Source: DATJFH01 sp035495815 (GTDB taxonomy: Bacteria > Acidobacteriota > Terriglobia > Bryobacterales > Bryobacteraceae). From it: 26,484 nucleotides of DNA. The notes below the pieces were generated by a model that saw only the letters and a list, made by a program, of their open reading frames with translations, did no database searches and was not told the DNA's origin. Below are positions 6,925 through 14,409 of this stretch, one piece after another. Numbering within the stretch: the stretch's first letter is position 1; each line of letters opens with the position of its first letter. A program made the translations under genes and the position numbers. The DNA lies in contig DATJFH010000036.1 in NCBI GenBank assembly GCA_035495815.1, positions 1 to 26,484 on the forward strand. The letters run 5' to 3'.

Positions 6925-8267
6925 TGGTGGCCGGCGAGCAGCCCCTTCATTTCCCGGACGGCCGCGGAGTATTTGGAATCGGCCGCCAGATTTCGCATCT
7001 CGGCCGGATCGTTCGTCTCCTCGTACAGTTCCGTGCCTGCCTTTCCCTGATCCCACTCGGTATATCGAAAGCGGCTGGTGCGCACCGTCACGCCGCGGAT
7101 CTGGCCGCGTACCTGATACGTGTACGCCGGCTTGTCCCACTTCGCCTGGGGATCCTTTATCAGCGGCGTAAGGCTCCGGCCGTCGAGCCCGCTCACCGCC
7201 GGCAGGCCGGCGAGCTCCGACAAAGTAGGATAGATGTCCACGAATTCGACCGGGGTGGCGCAGCTTTTCCCCGCATTCGCCATGCCCGGCGCGGAGATCA
7301 TCAGCGGCGCATGCACTCCCACCTCGAACAGCGACTGCTTCGACCACATGCCCTTTTCGCCGAGATGCCAGCCATGGTCGCCGAACAGGGAGATGATCGT
7401 GTTATCGTGCAGCCCCAGCCGGTCGAGTTCCGCCAGCACGCGGCCCACCTGCGCGTCCATGAAGGAGATGGCGGCGAAATAGGCGGCGATGCCTTCGCGG
7501 GCCAGTGGCGCCGGGGAGTCGCGATGGATGAAGAGGTCGAAATTCGGACGGTACGCCGGCCCTTTTCCGGTCACGTTAGGCGCGAAATCCGGAGGCAGCT
7601 CCATCCGCTTGGGATCGTAAAGATCGAAGTACTTCTTGGGCGCAATGAACGGCACGTGCGGTTTGATGAACCCGCAGGCGATGAAGAAAGGCTTGTCGTG
7701 CTTCCGGCCGAGCAGACCGATGGCCTCGTTGGCAGTCTTGTAATCGGGCTCGTTCTCCCCTTCGCCGTCCACCGCGACCCAGCGGTCCGCATGTTTCTCA
7801 CGGTCCGCCTGGGCCTTGCCCGTGCGCGGCTGCTGCACGACGAGCGGGGTGCCCCCGATATCCCAAGCCTTGTTGTCATCGAGGCCGCCGTGAAATATCT
7901 TCCCCGTCTTTGCCGTGAAATAACCGCTCTCGCGAAAATGTTGCGGCAGCGTGACGACGTCGGGCATCGTTTCGCGAAACCAGGTGGAATTGTTCCAGAC
8001 TTTCGTCCGCGGAGGACGCCTGCCGGAGAGCAGCGACGAGCGCGACGGGTTGCAGAGAGGATACTGGCAGTAAGCGTTCTCGAAGCGCATGGAGCGCTGC
8101 GACAGCCCGTCGATATGAGGAGATTTGACGGCTTTGAATCCGTAGCAGTTGAGGTGCGTATTCAGATCGTCGACCGCAAAGAAGAGCACATTCGGCCGCT
8201 TCCGCCCTTGAGCGGCCAGCGGAGCGGCAGCGAGAGTCTGCAATAAGGATCGTCGAGTCAACGGCAT
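6918..8267 (-). CDS. Type I sulfatase, Tat-exported (iduronate-2-sulfatase-like)
   Basis: This 449-residue enzyme hydrolyses sulfate esters, probably outside the cytoplasm on a sulfated sugar. From the ATG at 8267 the N-terminus is a short twin-arginine-type leader (LTRRSLLQTLAAAPLAAQ). An in-frame TTG at 8276 is an alternative start, and neither has a good ribosome site. Metal ligands D33 and D34 lie in FAVDDLNTH. Cys72 in LCNPSRSSLLSGRRP is the C-x-P-S-R site converted to formylglycine. FGDHGWHLGEKGMW carries the other Asp-His ligands. The ending ELYEETNDPAEMRNLA is typical of the family. Layout and length fit iduronate-2-sulfatase-like bacterial sulfatases, but the substrate is not predictable. 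Activity requires a maturase (FGE or anSME), not seen here. Confidence 0.92.
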   Translation of the reverse strand: MPLTRRSLLQTLAAAPLAAQGRKRPNVLFFAVDDLNTHLNCYGFKAVKSPHIDGLSQRSMRFENAYCQYPLCNPSRSSLLSGRRPPRTKVWNNSTWFRETMPDVVTLPQHFRESGYFTAKTGKIFHGGLDDNKAWDIGGTPLVVQQPRTGKAQADREKHADRWVAVDGEGENEPDYKTANEAIGLLGRKHDKPFFIACGFIKPHVPFIAPKKYFDLYDPKRMELPPDFAPNVTGKGPAYRPNFDLFIHRDSPAPLAREGIAAYFAAISFMDAQVGRVLAELDRLGLHDNTIISLFGDHGWHLGEKGMWSKQSLFEVGVHAPLMISAPGMANAGKSCATPVEFVDIYPTLSELAGLPAVSGLDGRSLTPLIKDPQAKWDKPAYTYQVRGQIRGVTVRTSRFRYTEWDQGKAGTELYEETNDPAEMRNLAADSKYSAAVREMKGLLAGHQW

Positions 8268-8304
8268 GGTTTTCAAATTCTATCGCAGGTGAATGCGCCG
8301 GGGA

Positions 8305-8347
8305 CAACTCCTTTGCAACGGTGACCGCACAGGAATCAAAGGAGTTG
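8305..8347. promoter_or_regulatory. 11-bp perfect inverted repeat upstream of the sulfatase
   Basis: CAACTCCTTTG (8305-8315) and CAAAGGAGTTG (8337-8347) are exact inverted copies separated by 21 bases. The element lies in the 158-base gap between the sulfatase start (8267) and the end of the small membrane-protein gene (8426). No T-tract follows on either strand, so a simple Rho-independent terminator is unlikely. An operator for the sulfatase gene, or an RNA hairpin ending the upstream transcript, is possible. Confidence 0.45.
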
Positions 8348-8425
8348 CAGAAATTGGCCATTCTTTGTTTGAGCCGTTGGAGTCGCCGCCCATACGCGGG
8401 GCGCCGGGCTGTTAAGATTCGCGGT

Positions 8426-8863
8426 TCAGCGGGCAGGGCAGACTGACCACGGCGAGTAGCCGATCGTCAATTGATCGCCTTCCACCCAGAGCCGTTCTTG
8501 CTTCTGTCCCAGTTCCACCGTCACGATCACGCCGCTGCCGCAAGCCTTGCTCCTGGCGATATCGAAGCTCGCGATCTGGCCGTATTGGCTCTTCGGGCCC
8601 CAGTCCTCCATGAACTTGTCGAATGAATACTCGGGACAGGGCTTAGTATCCGAGCAGCCCCAGAGAGTGTACGCCGTCTTGTAATCGTGCTTTTGAAGCA
8701 GTTGGATGAACTGGCTCACCTGAGCTTTTTGCCGGTGATTGTGGAGCGCAAGGTAAAGCCCTGCGGTCGCCACGATCATCGAAACAACAGCAATGAGGAC
8801 GAGCTTCCGGCGTTTGGCGCGCTCCGCGTACCCCTCACCGTAACGGTCGAGATAGCCAGCCAT
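8426..8863 (-). CDS. Small membrane-anchored hypothetical protein
   Basis: I do not recognise this 145-residue protein. A basic cytoplasmic N-terminus (ERAKRRK) precedes one membrane helix at about residues 21-42 (LVLIAVVSMIVATAGLYLAL), leaving about 100 residues outside. The outer part has a helical start (SQFIQLLQKHDYKTAYTLWGC), then a compact mixed region with four cysteines (WGCSD, KPCPEY, KACGSG, SVCPAR) that could form two disulfides. That layout is reminiscent of DUF4878/NTF2-like lumenal domains, but this is only a resemblance. The start is fixed by a strong TAGGAGG eight bases or less before the ATG. It follows skp after a 20-base gap and is probably cotranscribed with it. Confidence 0.8.
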   Translation of the reverse strand: MAGYLDRYGEGYAERAKRRKLVLIAVVSMIVATAGLYLALHNHRQKAQVSQFIQLLQKHDYKTAYTLWGCSDTKPCPEYSFDKFMEDWGPKSQYGQIASFDIARSKACGSGVIVTVELGQKQERLWVEGDQLTIGYSPWSVCPAR

Positions 8864-8883
8864 GCGCGCCTCCTAACCGTATT

Positions 8884-9408
8884 CTACTTCGCGGGGTGCG
8901 CTTTGTCGTAGGCTGCGATGGATTCGGTCGTGATCTCCAGGGCGGGCTTGAAGTAGACGGTGTTGGAAATATCGACCACCACGTCGAAACCCTTCTCTTC
9001 CGCCAGCTTTTTCACCACTTCCTGCATGCGTTGTGAACTTCGTCCGAGAATCTCGTTCCGCTCCCGCTCCACGTCCGCCTGCAGGTCTTCGGAGAGACGG
9101 GTCAGCTCGCGCTGCTTGCGCTGTCCCTGCGTGGTCAGGTCTGCTTCCGCTTGTGGGGTCAGCTTTCCGGCATTGCTCTGCAGGTTCTGCTGAAGCCCCT
9201 GGATCTCACGTTGTAGTTTTTCGATGGCCTGCTGGCGAGGCTTGTACTTGGCCTCCAGCTCCGTGGATGCTTTCTTGATCTCGGCTGACTCGAGGACGGC
9301 GCGCTGCAGGTTTATGATCGCAATTTTCGCCTGAGCGAATCCGGCAGAGGCTGTGACCAACAGGGCGCAAGCGGCCGCAAGCAGCCGGATTCCGAACTTT
9401 CCAACCAT
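8884..9408 (-). CDS. skp: Periplasmic chaperone of the Skp/OmpH family
   Basis: This 174-residue protein is exported and should hold unfolded outer-membrane proteins in the periplasm. The signal peptide covers residues 1-26 (core LLAAACALLVTASAGFAQ). Mature sequence starts with AKIAIINLQRAVLES, the usual first beta strand of Skp. A long charged helical region, residues about 45-135 rich in Gln, Glu, Lys and Arg, forms the tentacle coiled coil. The C-terminal strand FDVVVDISNTVYFKPALEIT and the ending ITTESIAAYDKAHP are typical. AAGGAG lies 10 bases before the ATG. In many genomes this gene sits next to bamA or lpxD; here it does not, so it may be a paralogue. Confidence 0.92.
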   Translation of the reverse strand: MVGKFGIRLLAAACALLVTASAGFAQAKIAIINLQRAVLESAEIKKASTELEAKYKPRQQAIEKLQREIQGLQQNLQSNAGKLTPQAEADLTTQGQRKQRELTRLSEDLQADVERERNEILGRSSQRMQEVVKKLAEEKGFDVVVDISNTVYFKPALEITTESIAAYDKAHPAK

Positions 9409-9460
9409 GGATAATGGACTCCTTGAAACGAGGATAGAATTAAGGGTAGCACACCAGCGG

Positions 9461-10807
9461 ATGACCTACCAGATATCAAAATCCTCCGATTCCACAGCCT
9501 GCCGCGCCAAGATGGCCGGTGTTTCCACCTGCCGACGCGGTGCAGGCGCGCGCCGCCATTCCGGCAGCGAAATCTTCGCCGGGTTTGGCAGCGGGGTTTG
9601 TTCTGTCCTGGCCCTAATCTTAATGCTCATCGGCCCTGCTTCGGCGGCGGAACTGCCGGCCGGGACCACCATCGAAATACGCCTCAAGACCAAAGTTGCC
9701 AGCAATGCCTCCAGGCATGGCGACCCGGTGGAAGCCGTGGTCATCAATCCGGTCCTCTCCGGCGAGCTGTTCGTCATACCCTTCGGAGCCGTTGTGCGCG
9801 GCAAAGTGGAGAAGGCCCAGCCCTCCCCTTCCGCCGACAAACGCGCCGTGCTCGACCTGCATTTCGACGAACTGGTCGCCGCAGCGAACAAGAGCGTGAA
9901 GCTGGCCGCTAAGGTCACCGCGGTCGATAATGCGCGCGAGTCGGTGGACGAGAAAGGCGCGATCCAGGGCATCCTCGCCGCGGAGACGCTTTCCGCCAGA
10001 ATGGACCAGGGATTGACGAAGTTAGGCCAGCGGGCGTCCGGGCTCGCCGAGATTCTGCAGCTGGCCAAGAACGCCGTGGTAAAGACCACCGATTCGGAGA
10101 TCGTCTACGAACCGGGCGTCGAGATGACCATCCAGCTCACCGCCAAAGTCATCGTCGATCCGGCCGCCATACCCGGCATCCAGGTATCTTTCCAGCCGTT
10201 TCAATCCGAGGCCGAGTTGCAGGCGCTGGTCAATGCTCAGCCGTTCCTGACCGTGGCTGCCAAGCCACCGAAGGAATCGGACATTACCAACCTGATGTTC
10301 ATCGGATCGCAGCAGGAGCTCGAATCCGCCTTCGAAGCTGCCGGCTGGGTGACGGCCGCCGCTCTGAATCCCAACTCCAGCCTCGAGACTTTCAAGGCCA
10401 TCGCGGAAATGCGCGGCTACAAGGAAGCGCCCATGTCCACGCTGCTGCTCGAAGGCCGTCCGCCGGAGTTCAATTATCAGAAGCAGAACAACACCTTCGC
10501 CATGCGGCACCATCTGCGCATCTGGAAAAGGCCCCAGCAGTGGCAGGGCCGCGATGTCTGGGTGTCCTCCTCCACGCACGACACCGGCATCGAGTTCTCC
10601 CAGGAGAATCGTACCTTTATCCACAGGGTGGACTCCAACATCGACGCCGAGCGCGCCAAGGTCGTCTCGGACCTGACCTTCACCGGCAAGGTGGTCTCGG
10701 TGGCCCTCGTTGACCGCCCGGCGGTTCCGAAGGAATGCATGAACGCGACCGGCGACAAGCTCGTCACCGACGGGCGTATGGCAGTGCTGGCTCTTGGCGG
10801 GCGCTAA
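9461..10807 (+). CDS. Secreted protein with LssY C-terminal domain
   Basis: The product is about 448 residues from the ATG at 9461; an internal ATG at 9512 would shorten the unusual polar, Cys/Arg-rich leader, and neither start has a clear ribosome site. A hydrophobic stretch SVLALILMLIGPASA followed by AE looks like a signal-peptide end. The next 170 residues (TTIEIRLKTKVASNASRHGD onward) form a beta-rich domain of exported acidobacterial type. From about residue 283 (SQQELESAFEAAGW) the protein matches the LssY_C domain, including FKAIAEMRGY and PMSTLLLEGRPPEFNYQKQN, MRHHLRIW and HDTGIEFS. LssY_C proteins are envelope-associated and of unknown biochemistry. The gene is divergent from skp and only nine bases before the TPR gene, so it probably leads that operon. 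Confidence 0.85.
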   Translation: MTYQISKSSDSTACRAKMAGVSTCRRGAGARRHSGSEIFAGFGSGVCSVLALILMLIGPASAAELPAGTTIEIRLKTKVASNASRHGDPVEAVVINPVLSGELFVIPFGAVVRGKVEKAQPSPSADKRAVLDLHFDELVAAANKSVKLAAKVTAVDNARESVDEKGAIQGILAAETLSARMDQGLTKLGQRASGLAEILQLAKNAVVKTTDSEIVYEPGVEMTIQLTAKVIVDPAAIPGIQVSFQPFQSEAELQALVNAQPFLTVAAKPPKESDITNLMFIGSQQELESAFEAAGWVTAAALNPNSSLETFKAIAEMRGYKEAPMSTLLLEGRPPEFNYQKQNNTFAMRHHLRIWKRPQQWQGRDVWVSSSTHDTGIEFSQENRTFIHRVDSNIDAERAKVVSDLTFTGKVVSVALVDRPAVPKECMNATGDKLVTDGRMAVLALGGR

Positions 10808-10816
10808 ACTCGAAAT

Positions 10817-12025
10817 ATGTGGGCGCTCATTCCGCTCCTTTTCTTCCTTGCGCCCGATTTCACGGCCGAGGGGTTGAAGGCGCTCGAAGACCGGAAATAC
10901 CAGGAGGCTGCCGAACTGTTCGCCAGGGCGGTGGCCGCCGACCCCCGCGATTACGCCGCCAATTTTCACCTCGCCTTGTCATACAGCCTGCTGGGCAAGC
11001 CGGCAGAAGCGATTCCGGTTTACCGTAAGACCCTCGAGCTGAAGCCCGGCCTCTACGAAGCCGAGCTGAATCTGGGCATCCTGCTGGTCGGGCAGAAGCA
11101 GGCGCGCGAGGCTGTCCCCTATCTGCAATCCGCGGTGGAGAAGAAGCCCAAGGAGTACCGTCCCAGGATTTATCTCTCGGACGCGCTGCTCGCCTCGGGT
11201 GACTTTGCCAAGGCGGAAGACAATTACAAAGTGGCTGCCGGACTGGACCCCAAGTCGGCGGCGGCGCAACTGGGGCTGGGGCGGGCACAGGCCCGTCAGA
11301 AGCATCTGCCGGAAGCGGCGGAGCATTTCCGCGCAGCCGCCGGACTCGATGCGTCATATAAGGATTCGCTGTTGGAACTGGCGTCGCTCTATGAGGCGAA
11401 CAAGCAGCCGGACGATGCCATTTCGATCTACCGGCAGTTTCCCGAAAACCCGGTGGCGCAGGAGCGGCTGGGCGAACTGCTGATCGAGGCTAAACGATAC
11501 CCTGAGGCCATCGAACGGCTGGAAAAGGTAATTCAAAAGAGCCCGACCCCCGCCAATGCCCTCGCCCTGGCGCATGCCTACCGGCTCAACAAAGAGCCGG
11601 ACAAGGCGCTGCCGTTGCTCGCCAGGGCAGTCGCGGGCGATCCGGAGAATTACAATCTGCGCATGATCTACGGAACTTCGTTGCGGGATCAGAAGCAGTA
11701 CGGCGCCGCGGCCAGGGAATTTTTCGCGGCCACGCAGAAACAGCCCGATTCGAGGGAGGCGTGGAGCGAGCTGGCCGGCATGCTGATTCTGCTCAACGAT
11801 TTTCCGCAGGCGCTGGCCGCACTTGACAGAGTGAAGGCGCTCGGCGGCGAAACGCCCGCTCACTTCTTCTTTCGCGCTATCATGCTGGACAAGACCAAGC
11901 AATACAAGCCGGCCCTGGAAAATTATCAGAAATTTCTGTCCGTGGCCGAAGGAAAGTATCCGGATGAGGAGTTTCAGGCCCGGCAGCGGGTTCGCATCAT
12001 CCAAAAGGAGTTGAGCAAGCGATGA
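10817..12025 (+). CDS. Tetratricopeptide-repeat protein, exported
   Basis: This 402-residue protein consists almost entirely of TPR helices after a short hydrophobic leader (MWALIPLLFFLAPDFTA). Roughly ten repeats can be traced by their Ala/Gly and Pro positions, for example KYQEAAELFARAVAADPRDY, KPAEAIPVYRKTLELKPGLY, DFAKAEDNYKVAAGLDPKSA and RYPEAIERLEKVIQKSP. TPR arrays bind protein partners, so it is probably an envelope scaffold or assembly factor. It begins nine bases after the LssY_C gene and its stop overlaps the next gene's start in ATGA (12022-12025), so translation is likely coupled. Confidence 0.92.
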   Translation: MWALIPLLFFLAPDFTAEGLKALEDRKYQEAAELFARAVAADPRDYAANFHLALSYSLLGKPAEAIPVYRKTLELKPGLYEAELNLGILLVGQKQAREAVPYLQSAVEKKPKEYRPRIYLSDALLASGDFAKAEDNYKVAAGLDPKSAAAQLGLGRAQARQKHLPEAAEHFRAAAGLDASYKDSLLELASLYEANKQPDDAISIYRQFPENPVAQERLGELLIEAKRYPEAIERLEKVIQKSPTPANALALAHAYRLNKEPDKALPLLARAVAGDPENYNLRMIYGTSLRDQKQYGAAAREFFAATQKQPDSREAWSELAGMLILLNDFPQALAALDRVKALGGETPAHFFFRAIMLDKTKQYKPALENYQKFLSVAEGKYPDEEFQARQRVRIIQKELSKR

Positions 12026-12450
12026 GAGTCCTGCTCTTCATGCTGCTGTGCTGCCTGCCGCTGGCGGCGGACCTGGCCCTGGTGCGCGCCGAACCGAATC
12101 TGGAAAAACGCTCCCGCGCGGCGCTGGATTTAGCCGAAAAGTCCCTCAAGGCCAGCCGCCAGGCCTATTCCGCTGGTGAACTGGAGAAAACCTCCGCTCT
12201 GCTCGACGAAGTGGCGGAGGCCGTAGACCTCTCCGAGAATTCGTTGAAGGACACTCACAAGGATCCGATCAAAAGCCCCAAGCATTTCAAGTATGCGGAA
12301 ATAAAAACCGGCGATCTGCTCCGGAAAATAGAGTCTTTTAGTCAGGACATGAACTTCGACGACCGGCCTATGCTGGAGAAACTCAAGGTGAAGGTCCAGG
12401 CCGCGCACGATCGCCTCTTACAGGGGATCATGATGGGGAAAAAGAAATGA
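12022..12450 (+). CDS. Secreted helical hypothetical protein
   Basis: I do not recognise this 142-residue protein. A signal peptide (MRVLLFMLLCCLPLAADLA) precedes a charged, mostly alpha-helical body. Residues 30-75 (SRAALDLAEKSLKASRQAYSAGELEKTSALLDEVAEAVDL) look like a helical hairpin, and residues 85-142 form further helices ending in a Lys tail. It overlaps both neighbours by four bases (ATGA at 12022-12025 and at 12447-12450). The next gene encodes a similar secreted helical protein, and the pair may form one complex with the TPR protein. Confidence 0.82.
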   Translation: MRVLLFMLLCCLPLAADLALVRAEPNLEKRSRAALDLAEKSLKASRQAYSAGELEKTSALLDEVAEAVDLSENSLKDTHKDPIKSPKHFKYAEIKTGDLLRKIESFSQDMNFDDRPMLEKLKVKVQAAHDRLLQGIMMGKKK

Positions 12451-13085
12451 AAACGCACGCGATTTTTCTCTGTTTTGTCCTGTCGCTCCCGGCCATGGCC
12501 CAGCGGGACTTTCTCACCGCCGATGAAGCCGACCAGGTCCGGACGGCTCAGGAGCCGAACGAACGGCTCAAGCTCTACGTCCATTTCGCGCGGCAGCGGC
12601 TGGACCTGCTGAAGCAGATGTTCGCCTCGAAGAAGCCCGGCCGCTCGGCCCTGATACACGACACGCTGGACGATTACAGCAAAATCATCGAAGCGATCGA
12701 TACTGTTACCGACGACGCGCTCAAACGCAAAGTCGAGGTCGATGAGGGCGTGGCCGCCGTCGCCCAGGCCGAGAAGGAGATGCTGCCCATCCTGAAGAAG
12801 TTCGAGGAATCGCGCCCGGCGGATTTCAGCCGCTACGAATTTTCTCTGAAGCAGGCCATTGAAACCACCGCCGACAGCCTGCAGCTCTCCGAAGAAGATC
12901 TGAGTGCCCGCTCGACGCAGGTGCAAGACAAGGCCAAACGGGAGAAGGCCGAAATCGAATCAGCCATGCAGCCCAAGGATCTGGAGGCCAAGAAGGCGGA
13001 AGAGAAAAAGGCGGCCTCCGACCCCAAGACGCAGCGCAAGCCGCCCACGCTCCGGCGTAAAGGCGAGGAAGCGCCCAAGCGCTGA
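12447..13085 (+). CDS. Secreted helical hypothetical protein with charged tail
   Basis: This 212-residue protein has a clear signal peptide (MKTHAIFLCFVLSLPAMA, then QRDFLTADEADQVR). The body is helical, with regularly spaced charged residues around 30-150 (ERLKLYVHFARQRLDLLKQM; LKQAIETTADSLQLSEEDLS). The C-terminal 45 residues are Lys/Glu/Ala/Pro-rich and probably disordered (KKAEEKKAAS, then KPPTLRRKGEE). No family is recognised. It shares a four-base overlap with the preceding gene and ends the operon, two bases from the convergent gene at 13088. Gene order suggests a shared role with the TPR and LssY_C proteins. Confidence 0.82.
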   Translation: MKTHAIFLCFVLSLPAMAQRDFLTADEADQVRTAQEPNERLKLYVHFARQRLDLLKQMFASKKPGRSALIHDTLDDYSKIIEAIDTVTDDALKRKVEVDEGVAAVAQAEKEMLPILKKFEESRPADFSRYEFSLKQAIETTADSLQLSEEDLSARSTQVQDKAKREKAEIESAMQPKDLEAKKAEEKKAASDPKTQRKPPTLRRKGEEAPKR

Positions 13086-13087
13086 CC

Positions 13088-13309
13088 TCACTTCCGCTCG
13101 GTCTTCGCTAACTCCTCGAGCACAGGCTTTACCATCTTCTGCAACTCGCCGAAGGCTTGCAGGTAGTCCTGAAAACTGCGGTTGAGCGCCAGAGCCCGGT
13201 CCGGCTTCAGCTTCGACCGGACAATCATGTCGCGCAAATTCACCGGATGCGGCAGAATCGCATCCTCAACTAATTCCTCGAGCGCCACTTCCGGATCGTA
13301 GTGATACAT
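13088..13309 (-). CDS. Small hypothetical protein (73 aa)
   Basis: A 73-residue soluble protein of unknown function, acidic at the N-terminus (DPEVALEELVEDAILPHP) and helical throughout, with LKPDRALALNRSFQDYLQAF in the middle. An in-frame stop two codons upstream of the ATG at 13309 fixes the longest possible start; no ribosome site is obvious. It is convergent with the secreted-protein operon, leaving two bases between the stops. Protein-like composition in a gap otherwise free of genes favours a real gene. Confidence 0.55.
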   Translation of the reverse strand: MYHYDPEVALEELVEDAILPHPVNLRDMIVRSKLKPDRALALNRSFQDYLQAFGELQKMVKPVLEELAKTERK

Positions 13310-13493
13310 GATTCATGGTAGTCCATCAACCCGGATCAATCCATTACGGCCAAAAGCTCGGGCAGCGCTTCCGTCGTGATGTGCGATAGGCGAGGGTCCG
13401 CTTTATCGCCCTTTTGTCCGGACGACGCGCCAGCCGGCAGCGTACCGCCCTGGCAAAACAACCAGCCCGCCGGCGGCTCAGCCCGTCAAGGCG

Positions 13494-13967
13494 TCAGGGC
13501 CGGTAAAAGAGTGGCGCTGATTCCCTTACGGCATAATTACCGCGGTAGGTCTTGGCGATCCAGGGCGAGAGGAAATTGAAGTCGAAGTCCACGATCGAGA
13601 CGGTGAGCCGTTCGTCATTGGGATCGGAAATCGATCCTGCCGAATGGACGGCAAGGATATTTGCTCGCGTCAAGCCGAGGAAGGGCGTCCCTCCTTCGGG
13701 GACGGTGACGCTCGCATACCGGACGACGTTCGCGATCTGGTCGCCGGTCCCATCCCAGGCATTTACCGATCCCCACCGTATGCCGGCGCGTACCCGCTCG
13801 ACCAGCAGTTGGTGCTTGAATAGAAGCTGGCCGAAATCTATCGCGCCAATCAGGCTCGCGAGAAAGACCAGCAATATGAGGGCGCATTCCACAATGGCCT
13901 GGCCGCGCTCTCCATTTTTTGTAAGCCCGGCGCTCGGCCGGTCAGGGTTCTGATTCTTCAGGCGCAT
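13494..13967 (-). CDS. TadE-type pilus assembly protein
   Basis: This 157-residue protein resembles TadE/TadF pseudopilins of Flp-type pili. The short cytoplasmic leader ends GERGQAIVECALILLVFLAS, which has the Gly-x-x-hydrophobic-Glu arrangement of the TadE-like domain, and a single membrane helix follows at about residues 24-45. The rest is beta-rich and lies outside the membrane (SVTVPEGGTPFLGL, RLTVSIVDFDF). Its start overlaps the upstream gene by 26 bases, with AGGA near the ATG. It is the last of three such genes in a row, and the ATPase and secretin genes of a tad locus are not in this window. Confidence 0.82.
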   Translation of the reverse strand: MRLKNQNPDRPSAGLTKNGERGQAIVECALILLVFLASLIGAIDFGQLLFKHQLLVERVRAGIRWGSVNAWDGTGDQIANVVRYASVTVPEGGTPFLGLTRANILAVHSAGSISDPNDERLTVSIVDFDFNFLSPWIAKTYRGNYAVRESAPLFYRP

Positions 13968-14409
13968 AACGTCCTACATAAGGAAATGTCATCACCGGTT
14001 TTCCGGTGATCGTGTAATTAGTGAAGATTGTGTCGATGGTGAAGGTGTTGAGTTTCACCGTTACTGAAGTCGGCAGTCCACTCGTCGTGGCAAAAGAGAC
14101 GTCTACGTTTCCCGTCCCCAGCCCATTCACCAAAGGCACTGCGCCGTTCGCCGGTGAAGGAACACCGTAGACCACCATATTCTTGATCGCCAGCTTCACC
14201 TTGTCGGTGTCGGTGGCGCCGAGGAGGGTACGGTACGTGCGATTCGAAGCGTATCGCGCTCCATCGTTGACCGCGCTCTGGAGCTTGTTGTATGTGTACA
14301 TTCCATAGCCGAATTGAAAGGTTCCAGCCATGATGGGAATCAGGACGCCCGCCGAGAGAGCGAACTCGAGCATCGCGTTCCCTTTTTGCGACCGCGATCG
14401 TAATCTCAT
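13942..14409 (-). CDS. TadE-type pilus assembly protein
   Basis: This second TadE-like protein has 155 residues from the ATG at 14409. A longer in-frame start at 14487 exists, but 14409 forms a four-base ATGA overlap with the upstream TadG stop and leaves the standard short basic leader. The sequence RSRSQKGNAMLEFALSAGVLIPIMAG contains the TadE motif (Gly-Asn-Ala-x-x-Glu-Phe-Ala) and the only membrane helix. A Tyr/Asn-rich stretch follows (FGYGMYTYNKLQSAVNDGARYAS), shared by many TadE proteins, then a beta-rich outer domain (VTVKLNTFTIDTIFTNYTITG). Confidence 0.86.
   Translation of the reverse strand: MRLRSRSQKGNAMLEFALSAGVLIPIMAGTFQFGYGMYTYNKLQSAVNDGARYASNRTYRTLLGATDTDKVKLAIKNMVVYGVPSPANGAVPLVNGLGTGNVDVSFATTSGLPTSVTVKLNTFTIDTIFTNYTITGKPVMTFPYVGRYAPEESEP

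Noticed and set aside
6924..8246. 440-residue plus-strand open frame opposite the sulfatase
   Set aside because: The sulfatase frame has complete family motifs; the opposite frame has shadow-type composition.
10022..10969. 315-residue minus-strand open frame
   Set aside because: It is opposite the LssY_C gene, whose domain is recognisable; the frame is a GC-rich shadow.
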